Assembly (NCBI RefSeq): GCF_030757795.1
Contig: NZ_JAUQWH010000068.1
Coordinates: 1 to 44,092, forward strand
DNA length: 44,092 nucleotides
Direction: 5' to 3'
Source of the DNA: Actinoplanes oryzae
GTDB lineage: Bacteria > Actinomycetota > Actinomycetes > Mycobacteriales > Micromonosporaceae
Below, one piece after another: positions 24,225 through 31,716 of the stretch. Numbering within the stretch: position 1 is the stretch's first letter; each line of letters begins with the position of its first letter. The translations under genes were made by a program, and so were the position numbers. Below the pieces are notes generated by a model, which was given only the letters and a program-made list of their open reading frames with translations, made no database searches and was not told where the DNA came from.

Positions 24225-24682
24225 GTGCGTGCCCCCACATGCGCGCTGGCAGGACAACACCGGAGGGCGCACCGCCATGCGGACCCGGTGCCGGGGCAGG
24301 CCCTGAGCGGTCTCCCCGTGAGACCGAGCATTCCCCGTCGACGGCCTGGATGTTAGCCGACGTTCGGTCACTGTCTCGACTCGCTGCGCAGCGGCCGGAC
24401 CTGCGGCGCCGTCCGGATGGGCAGCCTTTCCGGGCCCGCGGGGGCCACCCGGGGCTACGGCCGAAATGCCTGGTCACACCTGTTTCGACGGTCGTCCACC
24501 GAGGGCGCCGGGGGATTTGCCGCGTTGGTCGGAATCCGCTCCACCAGCCATGGGATCGCTCCCACCGACGTTGGCGTACGGGCGTACTGTTATTTGCCTC
24601 ACGGCAATGACCTGCGGCACCCCGCCTGATCGGGTGAAAAACGCACGCCGATCATGCCGGATTACCCGCGGTGGCCCCCACG
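24225..24682. other. Intergenic region, no gene seen
   Basis: 458 bp between the kinase start and the end of the cyanophycin synthetase gene. Plus-strand frames are open in places but not protein-like. A 7-bp inverted repeat TGATCGG/CCGATCA (24627-24654) with a 14-nt loop follows the synthetase stop and may help terminate it, without a T-tract. It must also contain the kinase promoter, which I could not place. No riboswitch that I recognise. Confidence 0.5.
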
Positions 24683-27406
24683 CTAGCGCAAAGTGGACAT
24701 TTCGCGCTCGGCCCGCACCGCCGCCGGGTGCCGGCCGGGCAGGACGACGGGTGCCGCGTCCACCGCCACCGCCCCGAGCTCGTCCAGATGCGCCAGCACC
24801 GGGCGCAGGCTCTCGTAGAGCACGAGCACCACGTCCCCGGGCCGTGCCAGCTCCCGGGCCGCCGCCATCGCCGCGCGGTGCCCGTCGGCGCGGACCGACC
24901 GCAGCCCCGGCCGCCGGGCGCGCATCTCCCGCTCGACCAGCGCGCTCACCTCGCCCGGCGCCCGCCCGCGCGGGTTCTCGTCGTCGTGCAGCACCACGCG
25001 CGTCATCCCGTCCGCGATCACCTGCGCGCACGCGGCCAGCAGGTCGTCACGGCGGTCGCCGGGCAGCGTGACGACGGCCACGCAGCGGTCCGGGCCGTAC
25101 AGGCGGTGCAGGGTGCGGATGACCGCCGCCAGCGCCGCCGGGTTGTGCGCGTAGTCCACGAACAGCGTCGCGCCGTCCAGCCGCAGCACCGTCCCCCGCC
25201 CCGGGTTGTGCACGCGCGGCTCGAAGCCGGACAGCCGCTCGACGGCGGCCTCCACCGACGTGCCCAGCGCCCGGGCGGCGGCGATCGCGGCGAGGGCGTT
25301 GACGGCCACGTAGGGCGCCGCTCCCCCGAACGCGCCCGGCACGTCCGCCGTACGCAGCAAAGGGGTCCGCCGGGCGCCGTTGGCCTGCACGAGCCAGCCG
25401 TCGTCCAGCAGGTACGCCGTCCCGCCGCGCCCCAGATGGGCCGCGACCACGGGCTGCGCCGCATCGGTGCCGAACCACACCAGCCGCTTGCGGTCGGCGC
25501 GCGTACGCGGCCGGTCGGCGAGGCTGCGCACCCACGGGTCGTCGGCGTTGAGCACCAGCGTGCCGCCGTCGCGGACCCGCTCGGCCACCAGCGCCTTCAC
25601 GTGCGCGAGATCCTCGATGGAGTCGAGCCCGTCCTGCCCCAGATGGTCGGCGGTGATGTTGGTGATCACCCCGACGTCCGTCCAGTCGTAGCCGAGCCCG
25701 CGCCGCAGGAGCCCGCCCCGCGCGGTCTCCAGCACCGCCGCCTGCACCTGCGGGTCCCCTAGCACCATCTGCGCCGAGCGCGGCCCGGTGGCGTCGCTGC
25801 GATGGACCGTACGGCCGTCGATGCTGACCCCGTCCGTCGTGGTCAGCCCCACCCGCAGCCCGGTCCCGGCCAGCATCCACGCGGTCATCCGGGCGACCGA
25901 CGTCTTGCCGTTGGTGCCGGTGACCGCGACGGTCGGCACGCGCCCGTCCGACCCGTTCGGGAACATCGCCCGCACGATCGCGTCCCCGGCGTCCCGCGAC
26001 CGCCCGCGCGCCGGGGAGAGGTGCATGCGCAGCCCCGGCACCGCGTTGACCTCGATCACCCCGCCCGCGTACGGGCCCTCGCCGGCCGGCGGCACGGGCT
26101 CGGCGATGTCCGGCAGCCGCAGGTCGATCCCGGCCACGTCCAGCCCCACGAGCGCCGCCACCCGCAGGCACAGCCGCGTCACGTCGGGATGCACCCGGTC
26201 GGTGACGTCGTGCCCGGTCCCGCCGGTCGACAGGTTCGCCGCGGCCCGCAGCCACACCCGCAACCCCTCCGCCGGTACGTCCTCCGCGCCCAGCCCCTGC
26301 CCCCGCAGCACCGCCGCCGCGTCCTCGTCGAGCTCGATGCGCGTCAGCACGCGCGAGTGCCCGATCCCCCGCCGCGGGTCGGCGTTGGTGCGCTCGACCA
26401 GCTCCGCGACGGTGGCCCGCCCGTCCCCGACGACGTGCGCGGCGACGCGCTCGGCGGCGGCGACCACCTCCCCCGCCACGACCAGCACCCGGTAGTCCCG
26501 GCCGTCCAGCTGCCGCTCCACCACGGCGTCACCGCCCGCGGCCGCGACGGCGAGCTCCACTTCGGCTTCGGTACGGATGCCGAGCGTCACGTGCGCGCCC
26601 TGCCGCCCGTACCGGGGCTTGACCACGACCGGCCCGCCCAGCTCGGCCAGCAGCTTCTTCGCTCCGTCGACGTCGCGTGCGGCCCCGCCCTCGGCGACCG
26701 GCACCCCCGCGTCGGCCAGCAGCTCCCGCGTGACCTGCTTGTCCCCGGCGATGTCGATGCCCACGCCGCTGGTCCGGTCGGTCATCGCGGCCCACGCCAT
26801 CCGCCGCCGCACGCCCCACCCGAGCCGCACCAGGCTCAGATCCCCGAACCGCTCGACCGGGATGTTCCGCCGCCGCGCCGCCGCGATGATCGCCCGCGTG
26901 CTCGGCCCGGTCGCCTCCCGCTCGGCCAGCTCCGCCAGCCCGGCCAGCCGCCCGCCCAGCTCCGTGGCGGTCACGATCGCCCCGCCCGCCACCGCCTCGA
27001 CCAGCGCGGCGGCCTCGTCGAGCAGCCGCCCGGGCACCGTGGACTCCGGCGACTCGTCCACCGGGCACTCCAGGATCAGGTCGTAGACCCCGGCTGCGCC
27101 GGCCGACACCGTACGCCCGAAGCTCACGTCCCGCCCGATCCGCTGCGACAGCTCCAGGGCGACGTGCTCGGTCACGTGCCCGAAGTAGGTGCCCCCGCGC
27201 ATCCGGCTGACGAACCCGCCCGGCGTCCCCGCCGCGCAGTGGTGCTCGGCGAGCCCGGGTAGCGCCCGCAGCAGCCGCTCGGGGAACCCGGCCAGATCGG
27301 TGGTCTCCCGCCCCGCGAGCGCGCCGAGCTCGAGCCGGGCCACCACCGCCGGCCGGGACAGGTGCACGTTGGGTCCACGCAGGCGGCGCAGGCTCACGAT
27401 CTTCAT
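24683..27406 (-). CDS. cphA: Cyanophycin synthetase
   Basis: A 907-aa two-domain ligase that polymerises Asp and Arg into cyanophycin with ATP. After the CphA N-terminal domain comes an ATP-grasp domain (about 210-470; VVVKPRYGRQGAHV at 260-273, IEVNAVPGLRMH at 451-462), then a MurE-like ligase domain with P-loop TGTNGKTS (K501), NITADHLGQDG and HNPGR. ATG 27406 is chosen because MKIVSLRRLRGPNVH is the typical CphA beginning; the open frame upstream is not protein-like. No cyanophycinase (CphB) or isoaspartyl dipeptidase is in the window. It stands alone with long non-coding flanks. It would give this organism a nitrogen reserve, alongside urease. Confidence 0.93.
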   Translation of the reverse strand: MKIVSLRRLRGPNVHLSRPAVVARLELGALAGRETTDLAGFPERLLRALPGLAEHHCAAGTPGGFVSRMRGGTYFGHVTEHVALELSQRIGRDVSFGRTVSAGAAGVYDLILECPVDESPESTVPGRLLDEAAALVEAVAGGAIVTATELGGRLAGLAELAEREATGPSTRAIIAAARRRNIPVERFGDLSLVRLGWGVRRRMAWAAMTDRTSGVGIDIAGDKQVTRELLADAGVPVAEGGAARDVDGAKKLLAELGGPVVVKPRYGRQGAHVTLGIRTEAEVELAVAAAGGDAVVERQLDGRDYRVLVVAGEVVAAAERVAAHVVGDGRATVAELVERTNADPRRGIGHSRVLTRIELDEDAAAVLRGQGLGAEDVPAEGLRVWLRAAANLSTGGTGHDVTDRVHPDVTRLCLRVAALVGLDVAGIDLRLPDIAEPVPPAGEGPYAGGVIEVNAVPGLRMHLSPARGRSRDAGDAIVRAMFPNGSDGRVPTVAVTGTNGKTSVARMTAWMLAGTGLRVGLTTTDGVSIDGRTVHRSDATGPRSAQMVLGDPQVQAAVLETARGGLLRRGLGYDWTDVGVITNITADHLGQDGLDSIEDLAHVKALVAERVRDGGTLVLNADDPWVRSLADRPRTRADRKRLVWFGTDAAQPVVAAHLGRGGTAYLLDDGWLVQANGARRTPLLRTADVPGAFGGAAPYVAVNALAAIAAARALGTSVEAAVERLSGFEPRVHNPGRGTVLRLDGATLFVDYAHNPAALAAVIRTLHRLYGPDRCVAVVTLPGDRRDDLLAACAQVIADGMTRVVLHDDENPRGRAPGEVSALVEREMRARRPGLRSVRADGHRAAMAAARELARPGDVVLVLYESLRPVLAHLDELGAVAVDAAPVVLPGRHPAAVRAEREMSTLR

Positions 27407-27782
27407 GCGGAAGGTCCCCGTTCCCCGGCCGCGGCTGCCGCGGCATGCTGCGACCCCGGTACGGCGCCCCGGGCGCCATTGAGAGATCGGTTCGCTTCTG
27501 AGGTTAAACGGAACAAATCCGAAACATCCGGCTAATTGTCGAGTTCCGCGCCGACCCCACCCGCGCCACTCCCCCGGCCCCGGGACCCGCACGCCTCGAG
27601 ATGCTCGGCCACGGTGGCCACCTGCAGACCGGCCGCACCTCCTGCGCCGACGCGGCGATCTCGTTCGCTCGCCGCGCCTCCTCCAGGCCGAGGACATCGG
27701 TGCGCGTCCACGGGGTGCCTGGCGCAGGTGCTCGTCCCGATGAGGGCGGCCGGTTCCCCTCACGGACCCCGAGGCGGCACCA
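27407..27782 (-). other. Non-coding region with possible gene remnant
   Basis: 376 bp upstream of cphA; it must hold the cphA promoter within the AT-richer stretch near 27500-27540. On the minus strand between about 27540 and 27730, two protein-like pieces appear in different frames: TDVLGLEEARRANEIAAS, then AAGLQVATVAEHLEACGS. They look like the end of a decayed gene, but I cannot name a family. No intact gene is supported. Confidence 0.3.
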
Positions 27783-28337
27783 TCAAAGGCGCGGGTCCAC
27801 CGAGTCGAGGAACTGCTCGATCGCGGTGCCCACGTCGCCCAGCACGTCGGTGTAGCGCCGGATCGGCCCCGGCACGCGGAGCGAGTGGGTGCCGTCCTCG
27901 ACGACGAGGAGTTGCTTGCCGGTGGCGCGGGCGGCTTCCGGGTCCCACCAGCGCTTGTCGGCCGTACCTCCGATCAGCAGTTGGGGTGCGGGGTTGCGGG
28001 TGATGGCCTCGGCGATGACCGGGCGGGTGAGCAGCGGGGTGAGCCAGACCGCGGGCAGCGAGCGTTCGAGGGCCAGCCCGGCCGCGTAGGTGCCGAGCGA
28101 CTTGGCGATCAGGACCGGCTTGGCCCGCGGGGCGACGTCGAGGGCGCGGTCCAGGGCCTCTTCGACGTGCTTGCGGACGAAGAGGGCGGCGGCCGCGTCG
28201 TCGTCGAGGAGGCCGCGCGGGGTCTCCCAGGTGATGTCCTCGACGTGGGCGGTGCGGTCGGCGAGGGTCTCCCACGCCAGGTCGAGCACCGTGCCGATGC
28301 GGCCGGTGCCACCCGGGATCAGGATGCCATTGATCAT
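27783..28337 (-). CDS. Alpha/beta hydrolase family protein
   Basis: A 184-aa small hydrolase-fold protein. The nucleophile elbow is degenerate but recognisable as LIAKSLGTYAAGL (Ser within K-S-L-G-T). The His candidate is in VVEDGTHSLRVPG near the C-terminus, and the Asp candidate is in GGTADKRWWDP. No signal peptide. The ATG is 6 nt downstream of a TACAGT hexamer, so a leaderless mRNA is likely. Divergent from a GNAT gene with only 33 bp between the start codons. Substrate unknown. Confidence 0.78.
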   Translation of the reverse strand: MINGILIPGGTGRIGTVLDLAWETLADRTAHVEDITWETPRGLLDDDAAAALFVRKHVEEALDRALDVAPRAKPVLIAKSLGTYAAGLALERSLPAVWLTPLLTRPVIAEAITRNPAPQLLIGGTADKRWWDPEAARATGKQLLVVEDGTHSLRVPGPIRRYTDVLGDVGTAIEQFLDSVDPRL

Positions 28338-28343
28338 GCCTGA

Positions 28344-28364
28344 ACTGTAGGGCGTCGCTACCCT
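28344..28364. promoter_or_regulatory. Two back-to-back leaderless promoters in 33 bp
   Basis: Minus-strand TACAGT (28349-28344) is 6 nt before the hydrolase ATG at 28337. Plus-strand TACCCT (28359-28364) is 6 nt before the GNAT ATG at 28371. Any -35 elements must lie over or inside the opposite gene's start region, so the two polymerases should interfere. Confidence 0.5.
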
Positions 28365-28370
28365 CGTCCG

Positions 28371-28958
28371 ATGATCCGGCCGCCGTTCCCGCTCCGCACC
28401 GCGCGACTGACCTTGCGCCCCATCTCCTTGGACGATCTCGACGACGTGTACGCCTGGCAGCGCCGCGAGGACGTCACCCGCTGGATGCTCGGCGCCGGGC
28501 CGCGTACGCGGGAGCAGTCGAGATCTTCGGTGATCGCCATGGCCACCGAGGACGTGCTGCGGGCCGAGGGCGACTGCCTGACCGTGGCCGTGACCGAGGG
28601 GGCCGGGGTCATCGGCACGGTGGAGCTGGTCTGGCGCAGCGCGGAGTACCGGACCGCCGAGCTGGGGTACGTCTTCCATCCGGAGCACGGCGGCCGCGGG
28701 CTGGCCACGGAGGCGGCCGCCGCGATGCTGGACTGGGCGTTCGGCGAGTGGGGCCTGCACCGGGTCTACGCGCGGTGCCACGCGGAGAACACGGCGTCCG
28801 CGCGTCTCATGGCCCGGCTCGGAATGCGGCAGGAGGCGCGGCACATCGCGAGCTACCAGCTGCGCGGCGCGTGGGCGGATCAGCTGGTCTACGCCGTTCT
28901 GAGAAATGAATGGGTGCGGGATGTCGAGAACGGCGGCGCGGCTCCGTCCCCGGGATGA
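28371..28958 (+). CDS. RimJ/RimL-type GNAT N-acetyltransferase
   Basis: A 195-aa acetyltransferase. It opens with the RimJ/RimL-like FPLRTARLTLRPISLDDLDD, motif A is GYVFHPEHGGRGLATEAA, and ENTASARLMARLGMRQEARH is the typical C-terminal part. ATG 28371 follows TACCCT by 6 nt with no Shine-Dalgarno. Its last 40 bases contain a candidate ECF42 promoter for the next gene. Substrate unknown (protein N-terminus or small amine). Confidence 0.88.
   Translation: MIRPPFPLRTARLTLRPISLDDLDDVYAWQRREDVTRWMLGAGPRTREQSRSSVIAMATEDVLRAEGDCLTVAVTEGAGVIGTVELVWRSAEYRTAELGYVFHPEHGGRGLATEAAAAMLDWAFGEWGLHRVYARCHAENTASARLMARLGMRQEARHIASYQLRGAWADQLVYAVLRNEWVRDVENGGAAPSPG
28922..28948 (+). promoter_or_regulatory. Candidate ECF42-type promoter of the DGPF-sigma operon
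   Basis: TGTCGA (28922-28927), 17 bp, CGTC (28945-28948). From memory of published work, ECF42 factors recognise TGTCGA at -35 and CGA/TC at -10; this fits, lies about 50 bp upstream of the DGPF gene, and would make the operon autoregulated. Confidence 0.6.
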
Positions 28959-28999
28959 GAGCGGCCAGAATGGGCCGCACACGGACCGAGGAGACCATC

Positions 29000-29407
29000 A
29001 TGGCGAAGTACTTGCTGCTCAAGCACTACCGCGGCGCCCCGGCGGCGGTCAACGACGTGCCGATGGAGAAGTGGACGCCGGAGGAGATCTCGGCGCACAT
29101 CAAGTACATGAACGACTTCGCGGCGCGGCTGGAGCAGACCGGGGAGTTCGTGGACGGGCAGGCGCTCGCCCCCGAAGGGACCTTCGTCCGGTACGACGGG
29201 GAGGGCCGGCCGCCCGTGACGGACGGGCCGTTCCCGGAGACCAAGGACCTGATCGCCGGGTGGATGGTGATCGACGTGGACAGCTACGAGCGGGCCGTCG
29301 CCCTGGCCGGGGAGCTGTCGGCCGCGCCCGGCGCCGGCGGCAAGCCGATCCACGAGTGGCTGGAGCTGCGCCCGTTCCTGACCGAGCCGCCGACGATCAC
29401 CGAATGA
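29000..29407 (+). CDS. YciI-like DGPF-domain protein
   Basis: A 135-aa ferredoxin-fold protein of the YCII family with the namesake DGPF at residues 75-78 (VTDGPFPETKDLIAGW). The opening MAKYLLLKHYRG and the C-terminal IHEWLELRPF are typical. GAGGAG Shine-Dalgarno; its stop overlaps the start of the ECF42-type sigma gene (ATGA). DGPF proteins are the standard genomic partners and main targets of ECF42 sigma factors. The biochemical role is unknown; YciI relatives have weak hydrolase or stress roles. Confidence 0.9.
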   Translation: MAKYLLLKHYRGAPAAVNDVPMEKWTPEEISAHIKYMNDFAARLEQTGEFVDGQALAPEGTFVRYDGEGRPPVTDGPFPETKDLIAGWMVIDVDSYERAVALAGELSAAPGAGGKPIHEWLELRPFLTEPPTITE

Positions 29408-30519
29408 GGGAGCTCATCCCCGAGGTGATCGGGGTTCTCGTCCGCCGCGGAGCCGATTTCGCGGCGGCCGAGGACGCCGTCCAGGAGGCGCTCATCGAGG
29501 CTCTCCGCGCCGGCCCGCTCCGGGACCCGAAGGGCTGGCTGGTCACCGTGGCGTGGCGCCGTTTCCTGGACGCCGCCCGCTCCGAGACCGCCCGCCGGCG
29601 CCGGGAGGAGCTCGTCGACGCGGAGCCGCCGCCCGGGCCGGCGTCCGCCGTGGACGACACGCTGCAGCTCTACTTCCTGTGCGCGCACCCGTCGCTGTCC
29701 CCGGCGTCGGCGGTCGCGCTGACCCTGCGGGCGGTCGGCGGGCTGACCACGCGGCAGATCGCCCAGGCCTACCTGGTGCCCGAGGCCACCATGGCCCAGC
29801 GGATCAGCCGCGCGAAGCGCACCGTCGACGGCGTCCGCTTCGACACGCCCGGCGACGTCGCGACCGTGCTGCGGGTGCTCTATCTGGTGTTCAACGAGGG
29901 CTACTCCGGCGACGTGGACCTGGCCGCGGAGGCGATCCGGCTCACCCGGCAGCTGGCGGCCGCCTTCGACCACCCCGAGGTCGCCGGGCTGCTCGCGCTC
30001 ATGCTGCTGCACCACGCCCGGCGCGGCGCCCGGACCGCGGCCGACGGCAGCCTGGTGCCGCTGGCCGCGCAGGACCGCAGCCGGTGGGACACGGCGATGA
30101 TCGCCGAGGGCGTCGGCATCCTGCAGCTGGCCCTGTCGCGCGACCGGCTGGGCGAGTACCAGGCCCAGGCCGCCATCGCCGCCCTGCACGCCGATGCCCC
30201 CACGGCCGGCGAGACCGACTGGGTGCAGATCGTCGAGTGGTACGACGAGCTGCTCCGCCTGACCGGCAGCCCGATCGTCCGGCTCAACCGGGCCGTCGCG
30301 GTCGGGGAGGCCGACGGCGCCCGGGCCGGCCTGGCGGCGCTCGGGGAGGTCGACGACGCCCTGCCCCGCCACACGGCGGTGGCCGCCTATCTGCACGAGC
30401 GCGCCGGCGACCTCCCGCTGGCGGCGCGCCTCTACGCGGAAGCGGCCCGTAAGGCCCCGAACCTCGCCGAGCGCGACCACCTGACCCGCCAGGCCGCTCG
30501 CCTCAACGCCGAGACATGA
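29404..30519 (+). CDS. ECF42-type RNA polymerase sigma factor with C-terminal TPR-like extension
   Basis: A 371-aa ECF sigma factor. Sigma region 2 is ADFAAAEDAVQEALIEAL and DPKGWLVTVAWRRFLDA; region 4 is LTLRAVGGLTTRQIAQAYLV and EATMAQRISRAKRTV. The remaining roughly 200 residues are helical and TPR/SnoaL-like (ALPRHTAVAAYLHERAGDLP, ARKAPNLAERDHL), which marks the ECF42 group and replaces an anti-sigma factor as the control element. ATG overlaps the DGPF stop. A matching promoter lies upstream of the pair, so positive feedback is expected. The inducing signal is unknown. Confidence 0.9.
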   Translation: MRELIPEVIGVLVRRGADFAAAEDAVQEALIEALRAGPLRDPKGWLVTVAWRRFLDAARSETARRRREELVDAEPPPGPASAVDDTLQLYFLCAHPSLSPASAVALTLRAVGGLTTRQIAQAYLVPEATMAQRISRAKRTVDGVRFDTPGDVATVLRVLYLVFNEGYSGDVDLAAEAIRLTRQLAAAFDHPEVAGLLALMLLHHARRGARTAADGSLVPLAAQDRSRWDTAMIAEGVGILQLALSRDRLGEYQAQAAIAALHADAPTAGETDWVQIVEWYDELLRLTGSPIVRLNRAVAVGEADGARAGLAALGEVDDALPRHTAVAAYLHERAGDLPLAARLYAEAARKAPNLAERDHLTRQAARLNAET

Positions 30520-30530
30520 GACCGGTTTCG

Positions 30531-30668
30531 ATGGGTACGCGACCCCGCATGCGAATCGGAAACACGGAAGTCCGCGTCCTCGGCGGCGCCGGCGGCTGCC
30601 TGTCGATGATCCTGCTCTCGATCGTCGCGTCGGTGGTGCTGACGATCCTGCTCAATGTCCTGCTGTGA
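30531..30668 (+). CDS. Small single-span membrane protein, 45 aa
   Basis: ATG GGT ACG to TGA encodes 45 residues. A short basic and polar N-terminus (MGTRPRMRIGNTEVRV) is followed by GGAGGCLSMILLSIVASV and VLTILLNVLL, one transmembrane helix reaching almost to the C-terminus. It begins 11 bp after the sigma gene and may be co-transcribed. Its 3' end overlaps the convergent thioesterase by 17 nt. A second ATG at codon 7 is possible. I believe similar short proteins are widespread in actinobacteria, but no function is known to me. Confidence 0.55.
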   Translation: MGTRPRMRIGNTEVRVLGGAGGCLSMILLSIVASVVLTILLNVLL

Positions 30669-31161
30669 GGTCGAACAGCATGCACGAGGACGTGGCGTGG
30701 GCCAGCAGCCGGCCGGCCGGGTCGGTGAGGCGTGCCTCGGCGAGGGCCGTGCGCCGGCCCCGCTGCAGGACCGCGCCCGTGGCGGCGATCTCGCCGAGGG
30801 CGAGGGTGACCGGCCGCAGGAACTTCACGGACAGGTCGAGGCTCGTGTAGCCGACGCCCTCGGGCAGCGTGCTGTGCACCGAGCAGGCGGCGGCGGTGTC
30901 GAGCAGGGTCGAGATGACGCCGCCGTGGACGCTGCCGAGCGGGTTGTAGTGGAACTCCTGCGGCACCAGCCGGACGGTGACGCTGCCCTCGGCGGCCTCG
31001 AACCCGGTGATGCCGAGCATCTGCAGCACCGGCGGCGCGGGCAGCTCGCCCGTCGCCATGGCCTGCAGCACGGCGAGCCCGGACATGCCGCTCACGTGGG
31101 CCGCGTGGCCGGCGGGGTCGGTCCACTCGAAGGTCCGAGTCCGGCTCTGGGTCTGCGTCAT
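30652..31161 (-). CDS. PaaI/hotdog-fold thioesterase
   Basis: A 169-aa hotdog-fold acyl-CoA thioesterase. The core is EFHYNPLGSVHGGVISTLLDTAAACSV, with the HGG loop and the catalytic Asp on the central helix, then SLDLSVKFLRPVTLAL and RTALAEARLTDPAGRLLAHAT. The N-terminal 25 residues precede the fold. ATG 31161; the divergent HxlR regulator starts 55 bp away, so this gene is a likely target of that regulator. The acyl-CoA substrate is not evident. Confidence 0.9.
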   Translation of the reverse strand: MTQTQSRTRTFEWTDPAGHAAHVSGMSGLAVLQAMATGELPAPPVLQMLGITGFEAAEGSVTVRLVPQEFHYNPLGSVHGGVISTLLDTAAACSVHSTLPEGVGYTSLDLSVKFLRPVTLALGEIAATGAVLQRGRRTALAEARLTDPAGRLLAHATSSCMLFDLTAGH

Positions 31162-31180
31162 GGACGCAGATTCGCACGGG

Positions 31181-31209
31181 TTGCTGTGTCTGTCAATCAG
31201 ACTTAGCCT
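31181..31209 (+). promoter_or_regulatory. hxlR promoter with palindromic operator in the spacer
   Basis: TTGCTG (31181-31186), 17 bp, TAGCCT (31204-31209), then 7 nt to the ATG. Inside the spacer is a perfect inverted repeat GTCTG-TCAAT-CAGAC (31188-31202), well placed for autorepression by the encoded dimeric regulator and for control of the divergent thioesterase. Confidence 0.6.
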
Positions 31210-31216
31210 CGTGACT

Positions 31217-31705
31217 ATGACCCAGGCCACATCTCGTCCCGTCTCGCTGGACTGGTCCGTCGAGAACTGCACGATCACCCGGGCCATGGAGGTGCTCGGC
31301 GAGAAGTGGACCCTCGTGGTGCTCCGGGAGATCTTCATGGGCATCCGGCGCTTCGCCGACATGCGCGAGCGGACCGGCATCCCGCGCCAGGTGCTCGCCA
31401 ACCGCCTCGCCGACCTGGTCGCGCACGGGGTGCTGCGCCGCGAGCCGTACCAGGAGCCGGGCGCGCGGGTCCGCCACGAGTACAGGCTGACGGCGAAGGG
31501 CTTCGACTTGTACCCCGTACTCGTGGCGGTGAAGGCCTGGGGAGACCGCCACCTGGCCGATCCCGAGGGGCCCGCGCTGTCGCTGACGCACCGCGACTGC
31601 GGGGCCGAGATCCACGCCGAGCTGCACTGCGCGGAGGGGCACGCGGTGACGGCGTACCGGGACGTGGTGCCCCGTCCCGGGCCGGGGGCCAAGCGCAGGA
31701 AGTAG
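31217..31705 (+). CDS. HxlR family transcriptional regulator
   Basis: A 162-aa winged-helix regulator. C18 in VENCTITRAMEVLGEKWTLVV is the conserved N-terminal cysteine of HxlR proteins, often redox- or electrophile-sensing. The DNA-binding helix region is RRFADMRERTGIPRQVLANRL, and the wing contains HEYRLTAKGFDLYPVL. A C-terminal tail with two Cys and nearby His (HRDCGAEIHAELHCAEGH) could bind metal. The start lies 7 nt after TAGCCT (leaderless). The MFS gene follows by 11 nt, so regulator, exporter and divergent thioesterase probably form one response unit. Confidence 0.92.
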   Translation: MTQATSRPVSLDWSVENCTITRAMEVLGEKWTLVVLREIFMGIRRFADMRERTGIPRQVLANRLADLVAHGVLRREPYQEPGARVRHEYRLTAKGFDLYPVLVAVKAWGDRHLADPEGPALSLTHRDCGAEIHAELHCAEGHAVTAYRDVVPRPGPGAKRRK

Positions 31706-31708
31706 GCT
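31703..31708 (+). promoter_or_regulatory. Possible internal leaderless promoter of the MFS gene
   Basis: TAGGCT overlaps the hxlR stop and lies 8 nt before the GTG at 31717; no Shine-Dalgarno and no clear -35. Confidence 0.35.
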
Positions 31709-31716
31709 CCGGGCGT

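Noticed and set aside
24225..24682. Possible riboswitch or small RNA upstream of the kinase
   Set aside because: I tried to fit a ydaO-type c-di-AMP riboswitch but found none of its conserved blocks; only one short hairpin is visible.
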